A stretch of 28,035 bases of DNA from TTA-H9 sp002071415 (GTDB taxonomy: Bacteria; Bacteroidota; Bacteroidia; Bacteroidales; TTA-H9): NCBI GenBank assembly GCA_035411425.1, contig DAONSX010000030.1:1-28035 (forward strand). Reading direction: 5' to 3'. The notes beneath the pieces are model-generated. The model worked only from the letters and a program-made list of their open reading frames with translations. It ran no database searches and had not been told where the DNA came from. Position numbers and translations under genes: made by a program. Positions within the stretch are counted from its first letter, which is position 1, and every line of letters begins with the position of its first letter. This document shows positions 1 through 7,911 of the stretch, one piece after another.

Positions 1-21
1 TGTTTCATTAGTTTCTTCGAT

Positions 22-96
22 TTAGGTGTTATACAAAGCGATTTCATCCCAATCAGGTTGTTCGAATAAAATCTTAAAATCTTCAAATAAACGCAT
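22..96 (-). CDS. possible 24-codon small ORF or gene remnant
   Basis: A short frame with ATG at 96-94 and TAA at 24-22 encodes 24 residues beginning MRLFEDFKILFEQPDWDEI. Its codons (GAA, GAT, CAA and one TGG) resemble those of real genes here, but the length is too small to prove coding. I do not recognise it. It may be the 5' stub of a broken gene, because it lies in a decayed stretch next to a transposase remnant. No promoter of the TAnnTTTG type is evident on the minus strand just upstream. Confidence 0.15.
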   Translation of the reverse strand: MRLFEDFKILFEQPDWDEIALYNT

Positions 97-216
97 GGCA
101 TTATTTATTTAATAATTTTTAATAAATTTACAATATAAAATAATACCAATAAGGGTTTTAATTAATTAGTTATCAAAAAGTTATTAACAATTTGAGTTTA
201 TAGACAGACTCTCATT

Positions 217-433
217 ATGGCAAATACTTACAAGCAAATACATATTCAGACATTTTTAGTATGCAAAACAGAGATTGTCTTATTCAAAGCCAATGGAAAG
301 ATAAATTTTATAAATACATATAACAGATAATCCGTAGTAATAATCATAAATTAATGGCAATAAATGGAATCCCAGATTACATGCATATTTTCATTGGATT
401 ACGTGTTTTTTCAATCACTGGCTATTTGATGGG
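217..433 (+). pseudogene. degraded IS200/IS605-family transposase (Y1_Tnp) remnant
   Basis: From ATG 217 the frame reads MANTYKQIHIQTFLVCK, the usual N-terminus of short IS200-like (HUH, Y1_Tnp, REP-associated) transposases. Homology then moves to the -1 frame at about 267 (NRDCLIQSQWKDKFYKYI), hits TAA at 321-323, and resumes in the same frame with HKLMAINGIPDYMHIFIGLR up to about 433. Intact relatives read PDHIHIF at the metal-binding His-hydrophobic-His motif; here it is PDYMHIF, with the first His codon replaced by TAC (378-380). The C-terminal half with the catalytic tyrosine is absent. One frameshift, one stop, a lost HUH histidine and a truncation together make it inactive. The family call rests on recognised sequence pattern; no ends or target site could be defined. 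Confidence 0.75.
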
Positions 434-566
434 AGGAGGGTCCGAATTCAGACTTTTTAACTGTCGAAGTTAGGTTTACAGTGTGAGGCTGGCTTAGCTT
501 GAAGGCACTGATTAAGTCAAACAGAATATAATTTATTTGAACTATGTTGCGGCGGGCTTACATTTT

Positions 567-604
567 TTTGCATACTTTGTTGTGTCGGGAAAAAAGTATG
601 TAAA
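567..604. repeat. inverted repeat / hairpin
   Basis: CATACTTT (571-578) is the exact reverse complement of AAAGTATG (593-600), with a 14-base loop. Pairing can extend outward through a G-T wobble to T-A pairs at 567-569/602-604. It lies just after a GC-richer patch (GCGGCGGGC). No run of T follows as in a typical terminator, and no gene precedes it closely. Its function is unknown; it may be part of a dispersed element. Confidence 0.4.
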
Positions 605-676
605 GTTTAGGACGATGAACTCATAAATCTATATAATTTTACCAAAGTTTTGAACGGAGCGATTTATTATCGATGC

Positions 677-688
677 ACTTGATCAAGT
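677..688. repeat. 12-bp perfect palindrome
   Basis: ACTTGATCAAGT reads the same on both strands. It is nested inside a looser inverted pair, TGCAC (674-678) and GTGCA (701-705). It could be an operator or chance; it is too far from pyrE (over 270 bp) to be tied to it with confidence. Confidence 0.25.
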
Positions 689-884
689 TGATATATTATT
701 GTGCACAGGTGTGATCTAAGGAAAATAATAATATTCGAAGATTTATTATAAAAAATTGAATATGAATATTATAAGTTTCCCTATGAATATTAGAATTAAT
801 GATTTTAAACCACAGGTAATTATTTGGACTTATTTAAGGATAGGAAAATTATTAACTTTAAGATTATTTTCTTAAGGAGAAAGA

Positions 885-917
885 TTTGAATGATTTGGGA
901 AAACTTTATTACTTTTG
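885..917 (+). promoter_or_regulatory. Bacteroidetes-type promoter of pyrE
   Basis: TTTG at 885-888 and TACTTTTG at 910-917 match the -33 and -7 consensus (TTTG / TAnnTTTG) with a 21-bp spacer. Transcription would begin near 923-925, giving a leader of about 40 bases before the pyrE ATG. The same TTTG-N21-TAnnTTTG arrangement occurs before the TPR gene at 21.3 kb. Confidence 0.6.
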
Positions 918-965
918 CAATGAAATCTCAATCCCAAGAGAACAATCATAAAGCAGACTAAATTT

Positions 966-1607
966 ATGACAGGTAACCAGGAAGTAGCGAAGAAGGCAGC
1001 CGAAAACCTGCTTCAGATCAAGGCGATAAAATTAAATCTAAATCAGTCATTTACATGGGCTTCGGGCTGGAAGTCTCCCATATATTGCGATAACCGCATC
1101 ACCCTTTCTTATCCGAGGATAAGAACTTTTATTCGACAGGAAATGGTCAAGTTGATCAATGAGGAATTCGGCCTTCCTGATGTGATTGCTGGTGTGGCCA
1201 CCAGTGGCATACCTTATGGAGTTCTTGTTGCTCAGGATTTAGGACTTCCATTTATTTATGTAAGGCAATCAGAAAAGACTCATGGATTAGGGAATGTGAT
1301 CGAAGGTGTGGTAGAGGATGGCCAATCGGTATTAGTGATTGAAGATTTGATTTCGACTGGAGGGACGAGTCTGAAGGCAGTAGAAACTCTTCGTAAGGCT
1401 GGCTGCACAGTAAAAGGTATGGTGGCTATTTTTTCATACAATTTTGCTGTGTCGAATGAAGCATTTAAAGAAGCCAAAATCAGACTGCTCACTCTGACCG
1501 ATTACGATATTCTTATACAACAAGCTCTCGAAAACGATTACATTACCCAAAAAGATATGGAATCGCTCATTGCCTGGCGGCAGCGGCCTGAAAAGTGGGG
1601 AGAATGA
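966..1607 (+). CDS. pyrE: orotate phosphoribosyltransferase
   Basis: This is the cytoplasmic enzyme of UMP synthesis that joins orotate to PRPP, giving orotidine 5'-phosphate and pyrophosphate. The 213-residue length is normal. The orotate-binding N-terminal stretch FTWASGWKSPIYCDNR lies at residues 29-44. The PRPP-binding type I phosphoribosyltransferase loop VLVIEDLISTGGTS is at 122-135, with the conserved acidic pair E126-D127. The flexible catalytic loop (RQSEKTHGLGN) is at 100-110. The ATG at 966 lies about 40 bases after the predicted transcription start. The TGA stop overlaps the next start in an ATGA arrangement, so the two genes are probably translated in tandem. No other pyrimidine gene is present in the window. 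Confidence 0.95.
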   Translation: MTGNQEVAKKAAENLLQIKAIKLNLNQSFTWASGWKSPIYCDNRITLSYPRIRTFIRQEMVKLINEEFGLPDVIAGVATSGIPYGVLVAQDLGLPFIYVRQSEKTHGLGNVIEGVVEDGQSVLVIEDLISTGGTSLKAVETLRKAGCTVKGMVAIFSYNFAVSNEAFKEAKIRLLTLTDYDILIQQALENDYITQKDMESLIAWRQRPEKWGE

Positions 1608-1999
1608 TGAATTTGAAAAGCAACACCATTGAGGTCAGGCATTGCCCTGAAGATTTGTTCGCATATTTAACCGATTTAAATCGTTTACAACAGGCACTTC
1701 CACCGCAGGTCATCAACTATCATGTGGAAGGTGATGCTTGTTCATTTACCATCGAAGGAATGACTGATATTTCCTTGCTTATTAGTATGAAAATACCTTA
1801 TACCAGAGTGGTTTACAGCAACGCTGTCGATAAACCTTTCTCCTTTAGCTTGGTTTTCGATATTTCACCTGCTGCTGAAAATAAATCTATGGTTTCGGTA
1901 GCTTTCGAAGCCAGGGCCAATTCATTTCTATCTGGCATTCTGAAAAAGCCCATGCAAAATTTCGTTGATTTGGTGTCTCAAAAATTAAACGAGCTCTGA
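1604..1999 (+). CDS. SRPBCC-fold (START-like) small protein
   Basis: A 131-residue cytoplasmic protein of the SRPBCC/START-like type, a helix-grip fold that often binds small hydrophobic ligands. It starts with a beta-strand region (NLKSNTIEVRHCPEDLFAYLTDLNRLQQALP), has alternating strands through the middle and ends in an amphipathic helix (FVDLVSQKLNEL), as the fold demands. ATG 1604 overlaps the pyrE TGA (ATGA), with a purine-rich GGGGAGA just before it. An in-frame GTG at 1595 and an ATG at 1607 are the alternatives; 1604 is preferred for the coupling. I know of no assigned enzymatic role. A SRPBCC gene behind pyrE is, from memory, a recurrent arrangement in Bacteroidetes, which hints at a housekeeping role but does not define it. 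Confidence 0.7.
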   Translation: MMNLKSNTIEVRHCPEDLFAYLTDLNRLQQALPPQVINYHVEGDACSFTIEGMTDISLLISMKIPYTRVVYSNAVDKPFSFSLVFDISPAAENKSMVSVAFEARANSFLSGILKKPMQNFVDLVSQKLNEL

Positions 2000-2008
2000 T
2001 TCATTTAG

Positions 2009-2743
2009 CTAAACATTGTGTAAGTAAACCACTTCTTTGAAGTTGCAATGATATTCGTATGTTCCTTTGCGAAGTATCAGGCGGCCAAAATTATCGATGC
2101 CAGTGATGACCGCTTCAATTTTCTTTCCTAATAGCAAATAATTCGCCTCGACGCCTTTCTGGTAAAGCCTGTCAAGATATATATTACGTGCTCTGGAATA
2201 TTGATTTTTATCGGTATGCATCTCGAGAATCTTATTTGTAATCGAAATACCTACCTGACTGGGATTTCTTAATTGATTATCCTGAAGAAACATCGAGGTA
2301 GGGTTGGGAATATCGGGGGGAAAATCCCTTTCGTTCACGTTGAGGCCTATCCCAATTATGCTCGATGTGAGCCGTTCACCCGTAATAAAACTCTCTATCA
2401 ATAATCCTGCTATTTTTTGTCGATTCACGTAAATATCGTTTGGCCATTTAATCTTGACTTCCCTTTTGAGTTCATTTTCGAGGAAATCGGCAATTGCCGA
2501 CGAGACGATGCAATTTACCACAAATTGATCAACAGCCAGAATGTCGGTATGTATTAAATATAAGCTGGCTAGCAGATTTTTGCGCGGTCTGCTAAACCAG
2601 CGATTCGAACCGTGTCCTCGCCCTTGTTCCTGATAATCGGCTATAATAAGAGTATTATCTGACATTTGATTCTCCGACAATAATCGAGCGGCATAATTAT
2701 TGGTGGAATCAATTGAAGAAATATGAATCATTTTCAAATTCAT
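2009..2743 (-). CDS. birA: biotin--[acetyl-CoA-carboxylase] ligase, monofunctional
   Basis: It attaches biotin, through biotinyl-AMP, to the carrier lysine of biotin-dependent carboxylases. From ATG 2743 it has 244 residues. Motifs: the substrate strand ISSIDSTNNYA (8-18), the adenylate-binding loop GRGHGSNRW (41-49; E. coli has GRGRRGRKW), KWPNDI (99-104) with the following K110-IAGLL, and GIGLNVN (131-137). There is no N-terminal helix-turn-helix, so it is a group I ligase without the repressor function of E. coli BirA. A TTG at 2770 could extend the frame by nine codons, but that TTG is part of the -7 promoter box and lies before the expected RNA start. ATG 2731 is a second possibility. 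The gene converges on the SRPBCC gene with 9 bp between stops. Confidence 0.92.
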   Translation of the reverse strand: MNLKMIHISSIDSTNNYAARLLSENQMSDNTLIIADYQEQGRGHGSNRWFSRPRKNLLASLYLIHTDILAVDQFVVNCIVSSAIADFLENELKREVKIKWPNDIYVNRQKIAGLLIESFITGERLTSSIIGIGLNVNERDFPPDIPNPTSMFLQDNQLRNPSQVGISITNKILEMHTDKNQYSRARNIYLDRLYQKGVEANYLLLGKKIEAVITGIDNFGRLILRKGTYEYHCNFKEVVYLHNV

Positions 2744-2767
2744 AAAATTCTTATCTTTGATATCTGG

Positions 2768-2775
2768 CAAAAATA
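2768..2775 (-). promoter_or_regulatory. -7 box of birA promoter
   Basis: On the minus strand these bases read TATTTTTG, matching TAnnTTTG. RNA would start near 2761, about 18 bases before ATG 2743. No clear TTTG -33 element is seen at 19-21 bp. It stands back to back with the rsfS box at 2795-2802. Confidence 0.5.
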
Positions 2776-2794
2776 ATGCTCTTTAAAAAATCAG

Positions 2795-2802
2795 TAATTT
2801 TG
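2795..2802 (+). promoter_or_regulatory. -7 box of the rsfS-ftsH operon promoter
   Basis: TAATTTTG matches the TAnnTTTG -7 consensus, with an expected RNA start near 2809 and a short leader to ATG 2831. The -33 region lacks a clear TTG. The two divergent -7 boxes are separated by only 19 bp, so RNA polymerase probably cannot occupy both promoters at once. Confidence 0.5.
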
Positions 2803-2830
2803 CAAACTATTTTCATACAAAGGGATGTAA

Positions 2831-3208
2831 ATGGCAAAACGGAAAAGGTTAGCTGACGACCAAGCAATTTTGCAGGCCATCATCGAGGCAATGCATGAAA
2901 AAAAAGCAGTTGACATTCTTACCATCAATTTTTCGGAAATAAAGAATACTATTTGTGATTATTTCGTTATTTGCCATGGTATGAGCAAACCTCAAGTAGA
3001 AGCCATTTCCGATTCGGTATATGGCAAACTTCGAAATACTTATAGCATTCATCCCCAAGCTATTGAAGGAATACATAATTCCGAATGGATTCTTCTGGAT
3101 TATGGGAGTATAGTGGTTCATATTTTTCAGGAATACACCCGGCACTTTTACCGTTTGGAAGATTTATGGGCTGATGCCAAGTTTATTTACTACGATAACA
3201 TTGCATAA
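2831..3208 (+). CDS. rsfS: ribosomal silencing factor RsfS
   Basis: RsfS (Iojap/DUF143 family) binds ribosomal protein uL14 on the 50S subunit and blocks joining to 30S when nutrients are short. The 125-residue length is usual. Family signatures are visible: the ICDYFVICHGMSKPQVEAI stretch, then EGIHNSEWILLDYGSIVVHIF and the C-terminal helix FYRLEDLWADA. ATG 2831 follows a predicted promoter by about 22 bases. It ends 5 bp before ftsH, so the two must be cotranscribed. No promoter-like sequence lies between them, so ftsH expression probably depends on the rsfS promoter. Confidence 0.93.
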   Translation: MAKRKRLADDQAILQAIIEAMHEKKAVDILTINFSEIKNTICDYFVICHGMSKPQVEAISDSVYGKLRNTYSIHPQAIEGIHNSEWILLDYGSIVVHIFQEYTRHFYRLEDLWADAKFIYYDNIA

Positions 3209-3213
3209 TCAAC

Positions 3214-5298
3214 ATGAATAATAACAACAATTTTTCGGATAACAATCCAAAGGGCAAACAAACTGGCAATGTAAAGCGAAAGTTCAACTACAATTGGATT
3301 TATTTGCTTCTGTTTGCAGTATTCTTTGTGATGTGGTTTATGAATTCCTCGGATAGGCCTAAGGATATTACCTGGGGTAAACTGAGGCAATTAATAGTAG
3401 AACAGAAGGTTGACAAGATCATCATCGTTAATAAGGAGAATGCTGAAATATTTTTAAAACTCGATAGCCTGGCTGCGAAAGATAAAGGAGGGAAGAAGGC
3501 ACAGTCGAAGGGAGCCGATTTTATAATCAATGTAGGCAGCCTCGAAACCTTCGAGAAGAACCTGATGGAAGCCCAGGCGAATATCCCAGAGGATCAGCGG
3601 ATATATCCCCAATATGAAACCCGGAAAAATTGGGGATTGGACTTGCTGGGTTATCTCATTCCATTCATCTTGCTGCTGGCTCTATGGTTTCTTTTGATGC
3701 GAATGATGAGCAAGGGAAGCGGAGGAGCTGGCGGGCAGATATTCAATATTGGCAAATCGAAGGCACAGTTATTCGACAAGGATACTCATGTGAACGTAAC
3801 TTTCGATGATGTAGCCGGGTTAGAAGGCGCCAAGCTCGAAATTATGGAAGTGGTCGATTTTCTGAAGAATCCCAAAAAATATACCGAATTGGGTGGCAAG
3901 ATTCCGAAGGGTGTTTTGCTGGTAGGCCCTCCGGGAACAGGGAAGACATTATTGGCGAAGGCAGTTGCTGGCGAAGCTCGTGTACCTTTCTTCTCGCTTT
4001 CAGGTTCTGATTTTGTTGAAATGTTTGTGGGTGTGGGTGCTTCACGTGTTCGCGACTTATTCAAGCAGGCAAAGGAAAAGGCTCCCTGTATTGTATTTAT
4101 AGATGAAATCGATGCGGTGGGAAGGGCGCGTGGCCGCAGTCCCATTACAGGCGCCAACGACGAAAGAGAAAATACATTGAATCAGCTTCTTACCGAAATG
4201 GATGGTTTTGCCTCCAATACAGGCGTCATCATTCTTGCTGCTACCAACCGAGCCGATATACTCGATAGAGCACTCCTGCGCGCTGGTCGTTTCGACCGTC
4301 AGATTCAAATCGAATTACCCGACCTTATTGAAAGAGAAGATATCTTCAGGGTTCATTTAAAACCTATAAAGATCGATGACACTGTGGATGCTGCCTTTTT
4401 GGCTCGTCAAACTCCCGGATTTTCTGGGGCCGATATAGCAAATGTATGTAACGAAGCTGCCCTGATTGCTGCCAGAAAAAACAAGAAAAAAGTCGACCGC
4501 CAGGACTTTCTCGATGCCATTGACAGAATTATCGGCGGATTGGAAAAACGCAATAAAATTATCACGCCCGAAGAAAAAAGAGTGATTGCCTATCACGAAG
4601 CTGGCCATGCTGCGGTTAGCTGGTTGCTCAAATATGCTCATCCATTGGTGAAGGTAACCATAGTTCCTCGTGGAAAGGCTCTGGGTGCAGCATGGTATCT
4701 GCCCGAAGAAAGGCAGATTACTACCTTCGAACAAATGTTCGACGAGATTACTGCAACTCTGGGCGGTAGAGCTTCAGAAAAGATAAACTTCGGCGAAATT
4801 AGTACCGGCGCACTTAACGACCTCGAAAGAGTTACAAAACAGGCTTACAATATGGTGGCTTATTTTGGCCTGAACGAACGCCTCGGAAATATATCTTATT
4901 ACGATTCTACAGGTCAGCAAGAATTTGCTTTCGTAAAACCCTATAGTGAAGAAACGGCTCGAATTATCGACGAAGAAATTAAAAAACTCGTAGATACGGC
5001 TTATCAACGAGCTCTAAAAATTCTTCAGGATAACAAGGAAAAAGTAGATAAACTTGCTACCCGTCTTCTCGAAAAAGAAGTTATTTTCAGGGAAGATGTC
5101 GAAGATATCTTTGGACCTCGCCCTGAAGGTAGCATGGATATTGTTATTGAACCCGAAAAATCGGTAAAAAAAGAAAGAGAAACCCAGCCAGCCGAAAGCC
5201 CCATGGAAACGAAAAATATAGAAGAGGCTCCCATTTCGAATCGAACTGACATCGATACAAACAACAGTAGCAAATCTTCCAACTTCAAAGATCGATGA
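3214..5298 (+). CDS. ftsH: ATP-dependent zinc metalloprotease FtsH
   Basis: This membrane-anchored hexameric AAA+ protease degrades unstable membrane and cytosolic proteins. The 694 residues contain a polar Asn-rich N-terminus, a first TM helix (about 28-44), an extracytoplasmic domain, a second TM helix (about 145-163), and a glycine-rich linker. The AAA module has Walker A GPPGTGKT (238-245), Walker B IVFIDEID (293-300) and the second region of homology around 345-366 (ATNRADILD...RAGRFDR). The protease domain has the zinc site HEAGH (461-465) with the likely third ligand D536 in TGALNDLERV. The C-terminal 45 residues are charged and low in complexity, probably disordered. All catalytic residues are present. 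It lies 5 bp after rsfS and 4 bp before the LUD gene, so it is mid-operon. Confidence 0.97.
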   Translation: MNNNNNFSDNNPKGKQTGNVKRKFNYNWIYLLLFAVFFVMWFMNSSDRPKDITWGKLRQLIVEQKVDKIIIVNKENAEIFLKLDSLAAKDKGGKKAQSKGADFIINVGSLETFEKNLMEAQANIPEDQRIYPQYETRKNWGLDLLGYLIPFILLLALWFLLMRMMSKGSGGAGGQIFNIGKSKAQLFDKDTHVNVTFDDVAGLEGAKLEIMEVVDFLKNPKKYTELGGKIPKGVLLVGPPGTGKTLLAKAVAGEARVPFFSLSGSDFVEMFVGVGASRVRDLFKQAKEKAPCIVFIDEIDAVGRARGRSPITGANDERENTLNQLLTEMDGFASNTGVIILAATNRADILDRALLRAGRFDRQIQIELPDLIEREDIFRVHLKPIKIDDTVDAAFLARQTPGFSGADIANVCNEAALIAARKNKKKVDRQDFLDAIDRIIGGLEKRNKIITPEEKRVIAYHEAGHAAVSWLLKYAHPLVKVTIVPRGKALGAAWYLPEERQITTFEQMFDEITATLGGRASEKINFGEISTGALNDLERVTKQAYNMVAYFGLNERLGNISYYDSTGQQEFAFVKPYSEETARIIDEEIKKLVDTAYQRALKILQDNKEKVDKLATRLLEKEVIFREDVEDIFGPRPEGSMDIVIEPEKSVKKERETQPAESPMETKNIEEAPISNRTDIDTNNSSKSSNFKDR

Positions 5299-5302
5299 AT
5301 TC

Positions 5303-5971
5303 ATGGACGAAATTACAGACAAGGAAAAACTCCTGAAAAATATCAGAAATGCTCTGATCGATAAGGTGGAAAATCCTTTTCATGACCTCGACTTGGATTC
5401 TTCGGTATATCCGCCCATTGAAGAATCTCCCGATATTTATTTTGTTCGCCGTTTCATCGAAGTTGGGGGAAAATTCGTCTATTGTGCCAATGAACTGGAA
5501 CTCTCCGAAAACCTGTCCGATTTATTGGTCAACGAAAATTTGTTTCCCGTTTTTACGCCCGATGAAAGAATCCGTTATCTCCTGCTTCAAAACGGAATTG
5601 ATGTTATTCACAATGAAGATGACTTCTACGAGATGAAAACGGGTATTACTTCATGCGAATATCTCGTGGCTCGGACAGGTTCGATAGTATTTTCATCGAG
5701 GTTGAGTTCGGGCAGAAGAATGATAACAGTACCAGAAGTGCATATCGTTATTGCCCATACTTCGCAAATAGTTGTCGAAATAAAGGAAGCCCTTGCAAAT
5801 ATAAGACTCAAATATCAAAAGCAGCTCCCTTCTTTTATCACCTTTGTTACCGGACCAAGCCGCACATCCGACATAGAAAAAACCCTCGTCATGGGAGCCC
5901 ATGGGCCTGCTAAACTTTATCTCTTCCTTATCGAAGAGGAAATAAAACCAATCTTTGAAAATTTGTTATAG
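5303..5971 (+). CDS. LUD-domain protein (LutC/YkgG family)
   Basis: A 222-residue cytoplasmic protein of the LUD family, to which LutC, a subunit of the L-lactate oxidation complex LutABC, belongs. Family marks are YLVARTGSIVFSS (120-132, the ADTG-like motif with R for D) and TGPSRTSDIEKTLVMGAHGP (183-202). No LutA or LutB partner is nearby. It lies 4 bp after ftsH and 19 bp before the DUF2007 gene, inside an operon for membrane upkeep, so a role in lactate oxidation is uncertain. From memory, stand-alone LUD genes after ftsH are common in Bacteroidetes. Assigned by family only; the substrate is unknown. Confidence 0.8.
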   Translation: MDEITDKEKLLKNIRNALIDKVENPFHDLDLDSSVYPPIEESPDIYFVRRFIEVGGKFVYCANELELSENLSDLLVNENLFPVFTPDERIRYLLLQNGIDVIHNEDDFYEMKTGITSCEYLVARTGSIVFSSRLSSGRRMITVPEVHIVIAHTSQIVVEIKEALANIRLKYQKQLPSFITFVTGPSRTSDIEKTLVMGAHGPAKLYLFLIEEEIKPIFENLL

Positions 5972-5990
5972 AATCTAAAATAATTGTTGC

Positions 5991-6197
5991 ATGGAAGAAA
6001 ATGAATTTGCTCTGGTTTACACGGCTAGCCGTAATTATCAGGCTCTTCTGGTCAAAGGACTCTTAGAAGAAAATGGAATAGAAGCCAGTGTGATCAACAA
6101 ACAGGATTCTGAACTCATTATAGGTTTTGCCGAAGTTTATGTAAAACGAGAAGATAAAGAAAAAGCTCTGCAAATCATTCGATCACGTGAAATATAA
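5991..6197 (+). CDS. DUF2007 small protein
   Basis: A 68-residue protein resembling the DUF2007 (putative signal-transducing, PII-like ferredoxin-fold) family. It shows a beta-alpha-beta order: strand FALVYTASR, helix NYQALLVKGLLEENG, strand IEASVINKQ, then FAEVYVKREDKEKALQIIRS. The pattern of reading a value then listing residues in an alpha-helix fits a small ligand- or protein-binding domain, but no ligand is known to me. Its last codons overlap the cdsA start by 11 bp. This pairing suggests a regulatory or assembly role for the neighbouring membrane enzymes, which is inference only. Confidence 0.75.
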   Translation: MEENEFALVYTASRNYQALLVKGLLEENGIEASVINKQDSELIIGFAEVYVKREDKEKALQIIRSREI

Positions 6198-7029
6198 AAC
6201 TTTATTGGTCAGGTCGGCTACCGGAGCATTGTATGTAGCCATGGTAGTGTTTTCCATCGCTTTGGGACCCTGGTGGTTTGCAGCCCTGATGTTCATTTTC
6301 TTTTTATTATCCCTGCTTGAATATCTTCATCTGGTTTTACCATCGAAGGAGAAGATTCTGAAATGCTTGACGATTATAGTTAGCAGTGGACTTTACTGCA
6401 TTCTCTGCTTCACAGCCTTGAATCCTCTTTTGCAAACAGAAAAGTTACTTGCCTGGTCGATCCTATTGATACCTATTTTGTTGACCTTTTCACTCTTTAT
6501 TAAAAGCTCTGATATTCTGATGAAGATTGCTCTGGTCTTATTAGGTATCATCTATATTACCTTTCCTTTTGTGTTGCTTAATTTCATTGGGAATCCATGG
6601 CTTACCAAATTCGATGATCCTCGGATTATACTTTTGAGTTTTTTTATTTTCGTTTGGACGAATGATACCTTTGCTTACTTGATGGGAGTAAATTTTGGGC
6701 GTCATCGTCTCTTCGAAAGGCTCAGCCCCGCTAAAACATGGGAAGGAATGTTGGGAGGAATTTTTTTTACTCTTGTTATGGGCATCCTGTTATCCTGTTT
6801 CTTCAAAGAACTTTCGTTTATACAATGGATAGGAATGGCTCTGATTACTTCCGTTTCTGGGATACTTGGCGATTTATCTGAGAGCTTGATAAAACGGACT
6901 TTCGGTGTCAAAGATAGTGGTAAAGCAATACCTGGTCATGGAGGTTTTCTCGATCGTTTCGATTCCATCCTGTTTGCTGCTCCATCTATTTTTGTTTATT
7001 TTATCATGATATCGCTCATTACGTTATAA
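6187..7029 (+). CDS. cdsA: phosphatidate cytidylyltransferase (CDP-diglyceride synthase)
   Basis: This integral membrane enzyme converts phosphatidic acid and CTP to CDP-diacylglycerol, the precursor of the phospholipids. The 280 residues contain about eight hydrophobic helices. The CdsA signature is complete near the C-terminus: SLIKRTFGVKDSGKAIPGHG followed by GFLDRFDS (residues 233-260), with the KD, HGG and DRFD groups that bind metal and CTP. The start is GTG 6187, overlapping the DUF2007 stop; it gives the usual short polar N-terminus (MKYKTLLVRSATGALYVAM), whereas the next Met would cut into the first helix. The following psd gene acts later in the same pathway. Confidence 0.93.
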   Translation: MKYKTLLVRSATGALYVAMVVFSIALGPWWFAALMFIFFLLSLLEYLHLVLPSKEKILKCLTIIVSSGLYCILCFTALNPLLQTEKLLAWSILLIPILLTFSLFIKSSDILMKIALVLLGIIYITFPFVLLNFIGNPWLTKFDDPRIILLSFFIFVWTNDTFAYLMGVNFGRHRLFERLSPAKTWEGMLGGIFFTLVMGILLSCFFKELSFIQWIGMALITSVSGILGDLSESLIKRTFGVKDSGKAIPGHGGFLDRFDSILFAAPSIFVYFIMISLITL

Positions 7030-7034
7030 TTTTG
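7027..7034 (+). promoter_or_regulatory. possible -7 box for psd
   Basis: TAATTTTG overlaps the cdsA stop codon and precedes ATG 7069 by 34 bases. A -33 TTG at the expected spacing is not seen. It may add an internal promoter to the operon. Confidence 0.35.
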
Positions 7035-7068
7035 CAATCGTAAAATCTTATTATACCGAAAACAAGGA

Positions 7069-7737
7069 ATGTCAAAAATTCATCCTGAAGCATTGAAAAT
7101 AGTTCCACCTATAGCCTTGGTATTGCTGATTATTTCGGGAGTGCTTACTTTCATTTTCCGAGATAGTTTAACGGGAATTATCATCGTTTGGGTATTGGCT
7201 CTTGTTTTTATCTTTCTTTTTACTCTATTTTTTAGGTTTCCCAAAAGGCCTCGACCGCAAAATGGGAGAAAGGTCTACAGTTCGGCCGATGGAAAAGTTG
7301 TCGTGATCGAAGAAGTAATGGAAAAAGAATATTTTGGTGAGAAACGAATCCAATTATCTGTCTTTATGTCGATTACCAATGTACATATCAATTGGAGCCC
7401 TGTAACTGGCAAGGTTATCTATGAAAAATATAAACCCGGAAGATTCTTCCCTGCTTGGATGCCAAAATCTTCGGCATTGAATGAGCACAATACCTTTGTA
7501 GTAGAGACTCATTCTGGACATCAAATCATGGTGCGTCAAATTGCAGGAGCAGTTGCCCGACGCATAGCTGTTTACAAACGTTGTGGCGATGAGGTCAAAG
7601 CCGGCGATCAGTTGGGCTTCATCCGCTTTGGCTCCCGAGTCGACCTATTTTTGCCCCTGGGTTCCGAAATAAAAGTGAATATCGGACAGCATGTACAAGG
7701 CAGCCGAACGCTTCTGGCCATTTTGCCACCAGCATGA
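7069..7737 (+). CDS. psd: phosphatidylserine decarboxylase (short, PSD-B-like)
   Basis: It makes phosphatidylethanolamine from phosphatidylserine, using a pyruvoyl group formed by self-cleavage. The 222-residue protein has two closely spaced hydrophobic segments (about 12-30 and 36-54) for membrane attachment, then the catalytic domain with VHINWSP (105-111) and the C-terminal cleavage motif FGS at 187-189, where S189 becomes the pyruvoyl of the small alpha chain. It is shorter than the E. coli enzyme (about 320) and fits the small form common in Bacteroidetes and Archaea. It lies 39 bp after cdsA. The CDP-alcohol transferase that makes phosphatidylserine (pssA) is not seen in the window. Confidence 0.9.
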   Translation: MSKIHPEALKIVPPIALVLLIISGVLTFIFRDSLTGIIIVWVLALVFIFLFTLFFRFPKRPRPQNGRKVYSSADGKVVVIEEVMEKEYFGEKRIQLSVFMSITNVHINWSPVTGKVIYEKYKPGRFFPAWMPKSSALNEHNTFVVETHSGHQIMVRQIAGAVARRIAVYKRCGDEVKAGDQLGFIRFGSRVDLFLPLGSEIKVNIGQHVQGSRTLLAILPPA

Positions 7738-7911
7738 ATCACCTTCTTCAGAAACTTTCTACCTTAATTCCCAATCAGATTGCAAATTATAATTCTCAAT
7801 AGGATATCATTCAAAACTAATGTGCAATGAGGCAGCTACTGGAATTCAATTCATCAAATGATATGAAACACAAAAATCGTATTTCTTCATCATATATAAT
7901 CCTGTAAAACA

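Larger units (their letters stand above)
434..868. other. gene-free accessory stretch
   Basis: No convincing gene is seen on either strand between the transposase remnant and the pyrE promoter. The stretch holds an inverted repeat (571-600), a perfect palindrome (677-688) and a 19-base segment (531-549) nearly repeated at the far end of the window. It is AT-rich with scattered stops in all frames. It looks like decayed or repeat-derived DNA. Confidence 0.5.

Noticed and set aside
3786..5288. Several long minus-strand frames across ftsH
   Set aside because: Opposite-strand shadows of ftsH; their sequences are typical of antisense translation.
7734..7802. 22-codon frame whose ATG overlaps the psd stop (ATGA)
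   Set aside because: Too short, no recognisable protein, and the overlap can occur by chance at any stop written CATGA.
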